A stretch of DNA of 64,000 nucleotides from positions 186,885 to 250,884 of the forward strand of contig NW_008708477.1 in the NCBI RefSeq assembly GCF_000327385.1. Reading direction: 5' to 3'. Shown one piece after another: positions 37,406 through 49,259 of this stretch. The notes under the pieces are model-generated. The model ran no database searches and was not told where the DNA came from. It saw only the letters and a list, made by a program, of their open reading frames with translations. The first letter of the stretch is position 1. Each line of letters starts with the position of its first letter. The translations under genes were made by a program, and so were the position numbers. Origin of the DNA: Lottia gigantea (taxonomy: Eukaryota > Mollusca > Gastropoda > Lottiidae).

Positions 37406-40378
37406 ATGAGTAAATGAAATAAAGTTTCATATACCCTGATCTCTTAGTAATGTAACTTAAAGCCTATTTCGTTTATAATGTTATGTGATGTCACTTGGTT
37501 ATATTGGCTTCATTGGCCGCTTAAGAGTATTTTGCTGATAGAGCATCCATTAGTGTTGAAAAAGTGAAACATATTGTCCCTGTGATTTTATTGAAATAAA
37601 TAAACCAAGTACTAACAATCCACACCTGAAATCCAGAACAACATATTAGCAAAACATTGGTAGCAGCTAATGAACTTTTCACATGAAGAAGTATATCAAT
37701 GATAAGTGAGTATTTCATAATGAAAAGTGGTATTAGGTGTCTAGAAGAGTAATCTTGGCTGCTTAAATTAAAAATTAGAATGTTGTGAAAAATCTTTTTT
37801 GAAAGTTACATGTTAATCATTTTAAAGCCATTTTTTTCCCTCTGCTCTTCCTGTTGGTAAAGCTAACAAATTAAAGCAGAGCTGATAAATAAAGTGTATG
37901 GTGATGGTATAGTGAAGTATGTTGAAGTAAAATGTAAAAAGATAGGGAAACAGACTAAAGTAAACAGTAGTTAGATATTCAATTTAAACAGTTAGATAAG
38001 TGTTTTGATAAGTAACTATTGTTGTCAGACGTGAGTATGGGGTGAGCCAAGGATATCTTCTTAGTCCTTCTCTATTGATAACCTCAACACTTAAACTTGC
38101 TTGATTAAGTTGCACTCGCATCAGGACAATTTGACAAAAGATAATGTTGCGGCATACTACTGGAGCCATTAAGTAGATGAAATTGATAACGCTATTTATA
38201 TAGATCTCGTTATTTCTACGCTGAAAAAAGGTGAAAAACGATGAAAAACAGAAATTAACGCCCACTTGAAATAAAGTTGATGTGTAGGTCAGTCTTGGAT
38301 TAAAGACAGTAAACAACCCTTCAAGGGTTATTTTTTTTGTTGTTAAGAATTACCTATTAACGTCTTTGATCATCAGCCATGTTTGAAATCTGAAAAAAAT
38401 GATGCAAACAATTAAGTGCATTTATCTTTTAAAATAACAGTACATATACATGAAACCTTGTGCATTAGATCAACATTTGCAAAATAAAAAAAATTAACAA
38501 AAAAATATTTCTTTTATGTCTTCTTAACATTTTCCTTAAAATGTCTTGTTTGCTTGGTTACTATGTAGATTTCAGCAAACTTCTTGATATTTCCTATTTT
38601 CAATTGAAATGTACAAGATCTTATTTTGTATAGAAATGCAACAATTGAAAAATGTTTAATCAGTTATTTTTTCCTTTCAAAAGTTGAAAATTTAATATTT
38701 CATTTAAAAAATTCCAGTCAGTTATTTTTGCAGGTATTTTTTTCATATCCCAAGAATATAGTGGTCTATATTAAGAAATAACAAACTGTAAACATCAAAA
38801 ACAAGTAGTAACAACAGAGGTTATCTATAATGATAACAACCAAACTCTCAGCCCATTTCTAAGCTTACATTTGATTGAATAAGAGCTGATAACTCAGAGC
38901 TTATTTAATCTTGTATAGGATGTAACTTCCAGAGTGTTAAAGAGAGTGAATGGGGAATTTTGCTCAAAGCAATTGACTTAACATATATTTGTATTTCATA
39001 TATGAAATATTTTCAGTGTTAACTTGAGCTCAATGCATCAATTGTAGAGCGATGTAGAAATATTAAAACAGAATATTCCGAATTTGTCTCGAAATGTAGA
39101 CATGAGAATAAGTTCTACTTGTCTAACTTCAGTATGAACACAGACTGAAATAGGTCAGTTGTCTGAAGATAGCATAGTGTGAAACTCTGAGTAACAACAT
39201 GATTAAAGTTCTGTTTCTGTTTTAATATTTCTATACATGGCAGATGCAACTGCTCTTGGCAGTGATAACTTTTGCAACTGGAACTTCTTGGGCTTTACTT
39301 TTCAAAGTTTTTGATTTTGGTATGAGGTTTGAAAAAATAAAAGTATTTTATACAGAGAGTATAAGTAGTATACTCGAAATCTAAATAGTTAGTTCAGATT
39401 AAAAGATTTTACATGCTCTAGTAATAAAGAAAAGGGGCAGTTGGATACACATTAGCTTTAGTGCTTATACAACAGGATGAGGCTCAAGTTATTTAAACTG
39501 TGTATCTAACGTAAGATGATAATTGACGAGTTTCAAGATTTATGTATATAAAAACCTCAGGAAAGGGCGTATCAGCATATGGGCTTAGGTGAATCTAAAA
39601 TTTTAACTTGAGCATTTGATTCAGGTCTTTTAGCAATTTCTAGTCCTTTTTAGTGCTTATTGTTATGGACCATGTAAATATAAATGCAAATTGCAAAGCA
39701 AAATATTGTCCATGTAATTGTATGACTAAATTTGTGAATACCTTTAAGCTACTCCTATAAACCATTCGCCATCAGATATGATTTTATGAATGAAACAGTT
39801 TGTATGCATAACAAGTTTCAACATCATTTACTAGGTCAAAAACCCATCTGCTATAGAAAAGTATCAATGTACATTAAGTCAACAGACAATTATATCATTT
39901 ATAATCTCGAGCCCTCAAGGTTGCCTGTGCATTTCTATTTGACCTTCAACTTTTATCCTTTAATTTGGTGATCCTTATGCAAATTTTACAATCGATGGTG
40001 TTCATAAATTTCTTGTCAATATTTTTTTTGCTATCTTTTAAAACCTGACAATGCAATTTGCAAGCTGGAATGTTTACATTCAAAGGTCGTCCTTCAGAAT
40101 TTTAGATAAGGTCAGTTCTTTACAGTGACTGAGTTATGCATCGATGATGCGGATTTTCCAGTTAAACTTGAGCTGCTTTTTTCCAGTTCCTGGTTAGTTG
40201 TTAGTTGATGGTGGTCGTTTTTTTTTTTTCAAAGCGTCTTCAGCTGGTGGTCTTTTATTCATGTGCACATGAAATATTAAAAATTACATCTACATGCCCC
40301 TTTATTTACTAGTTTGTTAAAAGGGGGCTTGTTTTTGTAGACAGATCTTAAGACCTGTATGTTTATACATGCACAGCT
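37406..40378. other. Intergenic, nothing recognised
   Basis: A 110-codon minus-strand frame at 37984-38316 (Phe/Ile/Asn-rich) shows no domain. No repeat recognised. Confidence 0.45.
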
Positions 40379-40753
40379 TTAAAGATGAGTTGCCTTATTT
40401 TTTAGTGTCAAATTAAGCAAACTATTTGATTAATTGGTGTTTCTAATGAATTATCATGTATTTTTAATCATATCATTAAGTTCTTATTGCATAGAATTAA
40501 GAGTTTTAACCAGTCATAGATGTCCATATATGTACAGTCTGGATAAACAAAAAATACTTTTTGACCTTTTCTTGATCAGTCATTCATTGAAATTCTGTTA
40601 GTAATTATCTTCTTATTTAGCTGATTATGAATTAATTATGGACATGTGAGACAAACTGGTACCTTCCAAGTCAATAGAACACCTCTACTTTCTATTCATA
40701 TGAGTATCAGCATTTTCATTTTCATAAATGAAGATAAGGGAATCCATCTTTAA
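40379..40753 (+). mobile_element. MITE-B, short copy 1 (375 bp, TTAA-flanked)
   Basis: Begins TTAAAGATGAGTTGCC and ends aatccatctTTAA. Shares tagtgtcaaattaagcaaac, tagtctggataaacaaaaa-like and gacatgtgagacaaactgg segments with the copy at 44658-44999. No coding potential. Confidence 0.85.
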
Positions 40754-40878
40754 GACGTTATAATATCTAACAAATCTTTAATTATAAAAAAGATTGCTTC
40801 AAATCATGTTTTCTTAAAATTGTCTGTTGGAAAAACCCTTTTAAGTTTTCTGCAGTGGGTACACTTTTTTTTTTACAG

Positions 40879-41078
40879 ACTCAGTAGATTATGCAAAGAA
40901 GACCACCCTTGTCGTTCTGCGCTAACGATTCACAAAAACCAGTTCATTCACAAGGACATATAGAAACTACAATTACACCTTGACATGAAGGAGACTTTAG
41001 TTGAGTCAGATTTGAAAAGATTTAGTGAATAAACGAAGCAGATCTGAGCATGAATGGCCGCCCTCTCAAGGCAGACAT
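40879..41078 (+). other. Candidate exon (about 200 bp)
   Basis: Acceptor cttttttttttttacag just before, donor-like cat|gtaaaagt after; less AT-rich than its flanks. The longest frame from its start gives about 26 codons (LSRLCKEDHPCRSALTIHKN...) and then stops, so a coding role is doubtful. It lies 125 bases to the right of a MITE-B copy. Confidence 0.25.
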
Positions 41079-42907
41079 GTAAAAGTACGTTGATGATTTA
41101 CTTATGAATGGTGGTTGTAACTTTAGTCATTGATAAAAGAAGTGTGTGGTTTTTTTTTTTGAATGAATTAAAATTAAGAGTTGTATATTGTATCGTTTTT
41201 TTTTCTTGGTTTTGGTCTTTATGGATTAGACTACTGCTTAGTTTTCAATATAACATGTTGCCCCTTGCAAGAAAAAAAATTTCACAATGTAGGCTGCAGA
41301 AATGAACATGCTCAATGCTGAAAAAATATACATCTAAACTACATATCCCATGTACACATGCACTATCTTTTGAATCCAAAAATTGCTTTTGACTGTAAGA
41401 ATTTAAGAAAAGTCAATATACAAGATATACAAGGTTTAAAATATATTTATTTAACTTAATTATATGCCATAGCAATTTTCTTTAATCAGACACTTCATTG
41501 TTAAGGTGTGGGATTTTAGGCGGTAAAAAGTAGCAGAAGTGAATACATATGGTAGGGATCTGGAAGCTTCTCCTATTTTCTATTCAATATGATAGCAACA
41601 AGAAATATTCATTGAGACCTTAAGAATCCAATTTCATGCAAACTAAATTGTTAATTTCCTATTTTTTCTCAGAGTTGAGATTTTAAGTCACGTTGTTTAC
41701 CAACACTAGAAAATCGGTCAGTTATTGTAAAAACAGGATATGGATGACTGTGACATAAAAGATTTAGAATATTAGTAAAATATGGACATGGAGTCATTCA
41801 ATAGGTCTATTGATTCAGCTAGTTGACATGAGTTCTGTAACACGATCTGCTCAAAATCCTTCAAATTAGGCTAGCCCTAGTCATGTTCTCTTCAATTCCA
41901 CCCAGACCGCAACAAAAAATAACCTGTGTATTGCCATCAATGAAACATTTACAAGTGTAACCTTAGCTAGAGTGGCTCTGAAATTGACACGGGGCTACAA
42001 TCTAAGGTGATTGACAAGCTTTACCCTAACTAGGGTTTTGGTTTATTTGATATCTTTGTATTGTTCAAGCAAACAATAGTCAGGTAAAAAAAATAACTGT
42101 GTCAATCTGTAGGCACAGACTTGTCAGTTTTTTTAAGGGGGACAAGATTTTTTTTCCCCTGTCAGTTATTGTATAAGTAAACACTGTGTAAAAACGCTGT
42201 TTGAGATTTGCTATGCTTAGTGGTTCAAATTTTTTTTGGGTTGATGTTTTGTCATCCAGGTAGATTTACAGTTGTGTTGGAAAAAGGAAGTAAGTCTATT
42301 CTTCTGGTCATACCTTAACGTGACAAACTCGGGAGCAGACGTGAAGAGGTGCAGCATAAGATAAATAATTATACATCTGACTAACTTATCTTTTGTAATG
42401 TATACCTTAGTCAACAAAGCTTTGAAAAATTACCATTGTGTCATGGCCGCTGTTAGTATTGACTTTGAAAAAGAAAACCGAAATGTTTTAGCATGCCAAT
42501 TTTTTAGATTTGACAAATATCGAACTACATTTTTTTAACGATTGCTGCAAATGCACCCAAATTAAAACTGTTGGGAACATGAATTGGTTTATTTGACTTT
42601 GACAAAACAAATTGTTGAATGATTTACATAATAAATTACTGAGTTTCTCCTCAATGATTAACTAGGAACTGTCGTCTGCAAATATTTTACGTTGCTTGTA
42701 CTTGATTCTGTTGTTACATTTGATAATTACAAAGAATGCAATGTAAGGACAAAGTTTTAAAAAGATTTTCTCTGAGAAAGTGGACATATTTAAAGTGGGT
42801 CTGTTTTTCACACTCTAGATGGACTGAAAAAAAAGCTTGTGAATCAATATAGATTGGTTTGTATTGTCAATAGTAACATTCTTTCAAGAAATTCCTTTGC
42901 CTTTCAG
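41079..42907. other. Intergenic, nothing recognised
   Basis: AT-rich sequence with no gene, transposon copy or array recognised. Confidence 0.5.
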
Positions 42908-43033
42908 AATGGTTGTAGATGCAGTGATTGCAGTGGTGGTTGAAATATGATAACCTGCCGAAAAATGTGCAGTGAAAACATGAAAAGGACAAGCTACAAG
43001 GTCAATGAAAACATTTGATGGAAGAATATTCAG
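42908..43033 (+). other. Candidate exon (126 bp), probably non-coding
   Basis: Acceptor ttcctttgcctttcag, donor attcag|gtaaca. All frames contain stops. If real, it and the candidates at 14952, 25045 and 40879 could belong to one plus-strand long non-coding RNA. Confidence 0.25.
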
Positions 43034-43191
43034 GTAACAATTTTGATTATTTTTGAGGGAAACTTATTTTAGAAATTTTTACCATGGGTATATCAATGTA
43101 GTAACTTACAATTCAAAATAGAATGAGAAGCATCTTTATGGCATATCTAGTGTAGTCTGCGAAATGTGGTTTTACATTACAAAATTTACCA

Positions 43192-43345
43192 GTTCTCAGA
43201 ACGGTTCTCAAAACGGTTCTCTGAACAGAGCGGATGAATTTTGTGTTATATAAACGGTCAAGCGTTCTGAGAAGAGTTCCTCTGGGAAGTGGCCTCAGAA
43301 CAGACTCAATGAATTAGTTCAATGTAACTGTTCCGAGAACGCTTC
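43192..43345. repeat. Cluster of inverted GTTCTCAGAAC-like motifs
   Basis: ttctcagaacg at 43193 faces cgttctgagaa at 43264; further half-sites (ggttctctgaacag, cctcagaacag, ctgttccgagaacg) follow within 150 bases. Could fold as a hairpin or be the remains of a DNA transposon. Confidence 0.4.
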
Positions 43346-44394
43346 ACTCCGCATGTCTCACAAGCGATTTCCACCTTTTCTCCGCAGAATTTTATCATTA
43401 TTCAATGAAGTGGTTGATGTGCCGACAAGGATTTTTTTTAAAACGGATGTTAAAAATGATAGATTTCCTCCAACTTTTTATTATAAGATTTTACCGCGTT
43501 AGAGAGTTACATCCCTTGAAGAAAAAAAGGAACTTCCTTTTTAGCTTGGAATTGAAGTTCTAATGCAAAAAGTTTTGTTGTTATGGTAGGCACTACATTG
43601 TATTTTTGTTTTGGTGTTGGGGGGGCGGGGAATTCAGTTTTTTTGAGATTTTTAGCTTAATAAAGGCTTTAGGCCTAAAGTATTTTTGTGTGTACATCCA
43701 TATTCAATGACCTTAAATGCGTCTGCTAACATTGAATCGAAAATATCCGTCATTTCTAGCCTTCTGATGACAACCACTTCAAGATGTGAAGATCACATTA
43801 TTACACATAATTATTAACCTTTGTACATCATGTAAACTGTCATGGCTGAATTATGAATCAATTAATATCCATTAGGTGTAGAAACGTGTGTTAGTAGACT
43901 ATGCTGTCTGCCACATCAAAGGGTTAATTGTCTTCTGCTCAGATTTAGTGTGAGAATTGTGGGGTAGAAGATGTTGTGATTTTCCACCTGGTCAACTTGT
44001 TTGTGTCATGTTGCATGTTGGTGACATGATACATGATTAAAATGGTCATTTATCACTGTGTCTGCTTCAACTAGATTTCGTGCAAAAGTTAACCAAAGTT
44101 GATGTCACATGACACCTTTTGATATGTCAGTCAGCATGTCAGTTGGTGAAACAATTTGATGTTTCCTTTCCTGGTTATGTTTTCATTATCAGATATCTTA
44201 TTTGCTACGCAATTCACTGCAGTCAGAAGAGGATGCATTTGGCACTGCATTGCAAAAGCACTGGTGATGGAATGATAAATTTCTTTTTCTTGAAGATATA
44301 ATCAAAATACTTAATGCATATTTTGGTAACCCAGTAAGAAATTGTGCATGAGTTAGCAATAGCAAAAATGTATTCAATAGTTGTGACATAAATC
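43346..44394. other. Intergenic, nothing recognised
   Basis: Only a G-rich spot (gggggggcgggg, about 43619-43630) stands out. Confidence 0.45.
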
Positions 44395-44575
44395 TTTTAT
44401 GTCTTTTCCACCTCCTGATCAGCCTAAATAAGAAATGCCACACCATGCAGAGTGCAATGAGGGAAATTTTGCAAAATAATAGCATTAGCCTTCTCTTTTT
44501 CAATCCAGTGAGAAATCCTCCCTTCCCCAAAATCAAACAACTAGACAGTCCAACCTGCATCACTGACAGGTAAAC
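44395..44575 (-). mobile_element. DR-A dispersed SINE-like repeat, copy 4
   Basis: Minus-strand copy with ccacaccatgcagagtgcaa, tgagggaaattttgcaaaat, agcattagccttctcttttt, and at its far end cctgcatcactgacagg, matching the start of copy 1. A 121-codon minus-strand open frame across it is a by-product. Confidence 0.75.
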
Positions 44576-44657
44576 TTGAATGTAGTATTTTAAACTGTGC
44601 TGGAACTGTATCCAAGAAGTCTATGTGAATGATAAAGCATCATTTATCTGGTAAAAC

Positions 44658-44999
44658 TTAAAGATGGGTTTCCTTATTTTTTAGTGTCAAATTTAGCAAA
44701 CCATTTGATTAATTGGTGCTAATGAATCTTAATCATATCATTATGTTCTTATTGCATGTAATTAAAAGTTTAAACCAATCATTAATGTACAAGTATATAC
44801 AGATACAGTCTGGATAAACAAAAAAAGACTTTTTGACCTTTCTTGATTGGTTTTCTACTGGTAATTTTGTTTTAATCATGAATTAATTATGGACATGTGA
44901 GACAAACTGGTATTTTTCATTAGAACATCTCTACTTTCTATTCATATATGTATTAGTATTTTCATTTTCATAAATGAAAATAAGGGAACCCATCTTTAA
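44658..44999 (+). mobile_element. MITE-B, short copy 2 (342 bp, TTAA-flanked)
   Basis: Begins TTAAAGATGGGTTTCC and ends gggaacccatctTTAA, near-perfect terminal inverted repeats of about 16 bases. Internally similar to the copy at 40379-40753 in the same orientation. No coding potential. Confidence 0.87.
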
Positions 45000-45508
45000 A
45001 TTCTGATGTACTCTTATGATGTGTACCAGCATGGATCAGACAGTACCAGAATAGTTTTGGGGGTGAATGTCATAGTTAAAGATTGAGCACAAGAAAATGA
45101 TTAATAAGTAATAATTTATATATCTCATAACAACTATGACAAACATACACCTAGAAACAACTGTCAATCATGATGGCAGCCATTTTGATCTAAAATGACA
45201 TGGGAAGTGTTTAATGACTTAATCCCCAGCTGACATTAATGTAAATTAAATTGGTAATTATTTAAAATTTATACCTGTCTCAACTTTTTTTCTTTTTCTT
45301 TCCTGATGGTATTATTTGGTTTATATTTGACAGTGAAAATGTTCTTTGGCATCAATATCAGCTGCTAAAATTAAATTTCGAAAAAAGGTGCAGCATGATG
45401 TGTTCTTTTGGGTGAGAAATATTACAAAATATTATAACAACATTTTGTGCTAATAGGCACTTTTCACCTTCAATCAAGATGTGACGTACAAAACATTACC
45501 ACGTGAGT

Positions 45509-45853
45509 TTAAAAGGACAGTTGCACCATCTGTTGGATCAATAATTGTACCATGGTTAATTTTAAGATTTTTTTTAGCTAAGCAATCAGTTTTAGTGTTC
45601 ACATTCACAGCTCACCATCGAAAGTTGAGCCTTCAAATCCATGTGTGTCCAGAATTATCTATGTTTGAAAGTTAAAACAATGACCTGTCTTTCTTGAGAC
45701 TCTGTCATATATAGAAGAAACATCTATAGAAATAACAAAAGAAATTCCAAATTATGCAATTTTGGTACATTTCTTGTACTCCTGAAGACTATTTAGGACT
45801 ACATATATTCAAGACCCATATCAGCTCCAAAAATGGCCAATCTTTCCCTTTAA
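45509..45853 (-). mobile_element. MITE-C copy 4 (345 bp, TTAA-flanked)
   Basis: Left end TTAAAAGGACAGTTGCACC, right end ccaatctttccctTTAA. Contains tccatgtgtgtccagaatta and tctatgtttgaaagttaaaa as in copy 2. About the same length as copy 1, suggesting that the 340-base form is the full one and the 243-base form an internal deletion derivative. Confidence 0.82.
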
Positions 45854-45859
45854 CACAGA

Positions 45860-46165
45860 TCTAGTGGTGGGCAGTGGTCAGTAGAAAGTGAGAATATATT
45901 ACGTCAATTTAACTGATATTGGCCCATATAACATACATACATAACTTGACCACTGGGATTCAAGACAAGGTCTAGTAGTGGACAGTGGTCAATAGAATGT
46001 GAATACAAAGGGTCAATATTGGTTTATTGCACAATATTCTGCCTTGTTGCACCAATTGGCACTGTTTACTCAGGTAAGATACATACATAACTTGACCACT
46101 GAGATTTAAGACAAGATCTAGTAGTGGACAGTGGTCAATATATGTGAAAGTATAAGGTCAATAAT
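45860..46165 (+). repeat. Diverged tandem repeat, three units (about 100-150 bp)
   Basis: Units carry atctagtggtgggcagtggt / gtctagtagtggacagtggt, caatagaa.gtga, and catacataacttgaccactg with aagacaag. The spacing differs because the middle unit holds extra sequence. Confidence 0.8.
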
Positions 46166-46307
46166 GAAAGAGGAGAGAGTATTGACAATGATATTAACCA
46201 GATTGACTGAAGTGACTAGTAGGTCATGAGAAAAAGAAACAGGAATAATGTGATAAATAAATAGAATTATAACTAGGCTAGTTTCTGGTACATATATTTA
46301 ACGTGCG

Positions 46308-46615
46308 AGAAACTTTTGTCACTGATTAGATTCTTGTCTTAATTCTCAACGACTGGCGCGGGCATGCGAGGAAACAAAAATCTCCAGTTGGTCGTTTTCC
46401 ACCTTGTCAATAATCACTTGTGGAGCATGCAATTGAAAGGAGAATGAATCTGATTGGATATCGGAGACAATTATCAAAGTTGTTTCACATATCAATCCTG
46501 TCGGTGACACGATAATCGTGTCGTGGAAGCACAGGCACACGCGATATTTTCCTCAAGATTCGAGTCAGCAACAAAAATCTCAGACCAAGACCACTCGTGT
46601 GCCTTTACCTTTAAC
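46308..46615 (-). repeat. DR-B dispersed repeat, copy 2
   Basis: Inverted relative to the copy at 5545-5880 and colinear with it over its length. Contains cacgcgatattttcctcaag, attcgagtcagcaacaaaaa and aatctgattggatatcgg on the plus strand. No coding motif recognised. Confidence 0.65.
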
Positions 46616-47164
46616 AATATATATTATACAAAACTCAGATGTTCCTGTCCAAAAGTCATATACCCCTGTGAACATTTCTATAAATGTTAATAAGGCCAGG
46701 CCAATTTATTTTCTTGTTTTACAGATTTTTTCCGGACTTAGATTTTGGTTTATATTTGGGACTTTCATCCTGTATTTCAGATTTGTAGAGAGAGGATACC
46801 ATGACACAATGAAGACTTGCAGTTGACTTACTAGATGAAACTGGTTTTCATAGTGGTTTCGTAAATATTTTAATTGTGAGATCACTGTGAAAACTAATTT
46901 TGTCGATTCGAATCTTCAGGAGATATATTAGTATATTATACTTATGCTGTAATTACAATTGATCCTGCACCAGAATTAGATGACCACTATGACCACCAGA
47001 GGCGTGCACTGGAAAGATAAGGAAAGAGGAAAATTTCTCTTAAAATTTCAGAGTAAAATCTGAAAAGGAAAATTCCGTGTGGCATTGGATAAAAAAAAAA
47101 CTAGGTGAAATCAAATACATCTAGAAAGTATTACAGAAGAAAAAAACATGCTATGCCTTCCAAT

Positions 47165-47800
47165 CTATCCTATTTCACACAACACACAATATATCACACA
47201 ATTGTAAACAATATAACACACAATAGTAAACAATATAATACACAATTATAAACAATAAAATACACAATTGTACACGATATAACACACAATTGTAAACAAT
47301 ATAACAAACAATTGTAAACAATATATCACACAATTGTAAACAATATAACACACAATTGTAAACAAAATAACACACAATTATAATTAATAAAATACACAAT
47401 TGTACACAATATAACACACAATTGTACACAATATAACACACAATTGTACACAATATAACACACAATAGTAAACAATATAACACACAATTGTAAACAAAAT
47501 AACACACAATTATAAACAATAAAATACACAATTGTACACAATATAACACACAATTGTACAGAATATAACACACAATTGTACACAATATAACACACAATAG
47601 TAAACAATATAACACACACTAGTAAACAATATAATACACAATTGTAAACAATATAACACAAAATAACACACACTTGTAAACAATGTAACTCACAATTGTA
47701 AACAATATAACACACACAATATAACACAAAATAACACACAATTATAAAAAATATAACACACAATATATCACACTATATTGTAAACAATATAACACAAAGT
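47165..47800 (+). repeat. 22-bp satellite with 132-bp higher-order structure
   Basis: Monomer ataacacacaattgtaaaca + at, with a palindromic acaattgt core. A distinctive variant (aataaaatacacaattgtac) recurs at about 47254, 47386 and 47518, exactly 132 bases (six monomers) apart. Two long minus-strand frames of about 145 codons (Cys/Val/Tyr/Leu repeats) are repeat artefacts. Confidence 0.95.
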
Positions 47801-48593
47801 TGTTTTTGAAACTTTATTGCATATATTTTATTGTTTTGTTCTAAAAAAGATTGTGTTAATAAAAAAAAAATATGGGATCCCGAGTCATCGGAGTAGGCCT
47901 ACATTTGATAGTGATGGTCTGTAATCTTTGCTTTTGGTTATTATGATTTAAAATCTTTTCCTTTCACATAATATCAAGATTATGTACATTCATTTAAACG
48001 AACACATAAAAATCAAGGGAGGTTATGCGAGTTTGTAAAACAAACTCACCGTAATTTTGTAGCGCACGTGCAAAATGAAATGCGTTTATGTGGTAGGTGT
48101 GATTTGCCGTACTCTATAGAGTCCTGGGGCTTTTGTCGAAGTGTAGGTAAGACCGGCAAGTATGGCATATTATAATCATCAAAAATAAACAACAATGGCT
48201 GCGATGTGGGAAATTTGAACAAGATATGTATTACATAATTACAGGTAAATGAGATTTTTTAATCAAATTCAAGAAGGAAGTGTGTTTATTTTAATTATAA
48301 ACGTACAGAACTTTACATTTTTATTCCCTAAATGCGTATCTTTAGCCTACAATTTTGAAGCTGAAAACTTACAATGGACATCATAACAATCGGTAAAATT
48401 CTACTTTACTACACTGAGCTTGCATTGAATTTTTTCTCTCATTTCATAAATATTCAAAATAAAATTTTCAACTGTATGCCATTTGTCTTAGAATGTCTTT
48501 GGGTCCATAGAAATATCAGTTATTTTACATTTGAAATAGACACACTTCCCTCCTAGAAAACTCAAGTGAACATGACACTTTTTGGACTGAAAA

Positions 48594-48614
48594 TCCCCCC
48601 TCCACCCCGCCCCC
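48594..48614 (-). other. C-rich tract (G-rich on the minus strand)
   Basis: Four C runs (6, 2, 4 and 5 long) in 21 bases on the plus strand; the minus strand could form a G-quadruplex. Confidence 0.35.
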
Positions 48615-49259
48615 TGTAAAACTTTCATCAACCCAAAAACAATCCAAGACACTCAGTAGTATTTTGCACTTGACTTTTTAAAAATTATACGGAAGTGATT
48701 GCCAAAATTCAAATCAGTAAACATTGTGAAAAAAAAAGTGACAATACTCTAGCAATTGTAAAAGGATTAAAATATTTTATAAATCACTAAACGTCTGTTA
48801 ACCCAATTGCATTTCACAAAATGAAAATGATGCACAAATAAATATCGGAAGTTGTCAATTTGAGAATGTAATTCATAAAGTGTCTTGAAATCAGACAGTA
48901 TCTCATCATAAATTTCATTATCGAATTTGAAATTTATTATCAATGGATTTATTAAATCTAGTTCGCACATTTTTTTCCCGCTTTAAATTGACCCATTTTT
49001 TCAATCACTGATGCATAGTTCCTGATAAACAAATGCACAATAAATGAACTTTTTACACAAAATGTCGTAATGCTGTAAATTAGCCTACTATCGGTGATAA
49101 ACATGCTAAATATAATATATTATGTAAGCCCATGCACAAGAAATGAATTGTCAAAATTTTAGTGCTCAATTTCAAATGAACATCCCGTTTCTTGATCACA
49201 AACACGATAGTCAATAAATAATAGGTCATAGTTACTTTTTCACGTGCATTTATTGCCGA

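Noticed and set aside
38100-38130. ttgcactcg resembling the miR-92 seed region
   Set aside because: Match stops after nine bases and no hairpin partner is present.
37984-38316. 110-codon minus-strand frame
   Set aside because: No known domain, no splice or promoter context, composition as expected by chance.
44198-44563. 121-codon minus-strand frame
   Set aside because: Runs across a DR-A copy; no protein similarity recognised.
47175-47763. Two minus-strand open frames of about 145 codons
   Set aside because: Pure products of the 22-bp satellite; Cys/Val/Tyr/Leu repeats with no other coding sign.
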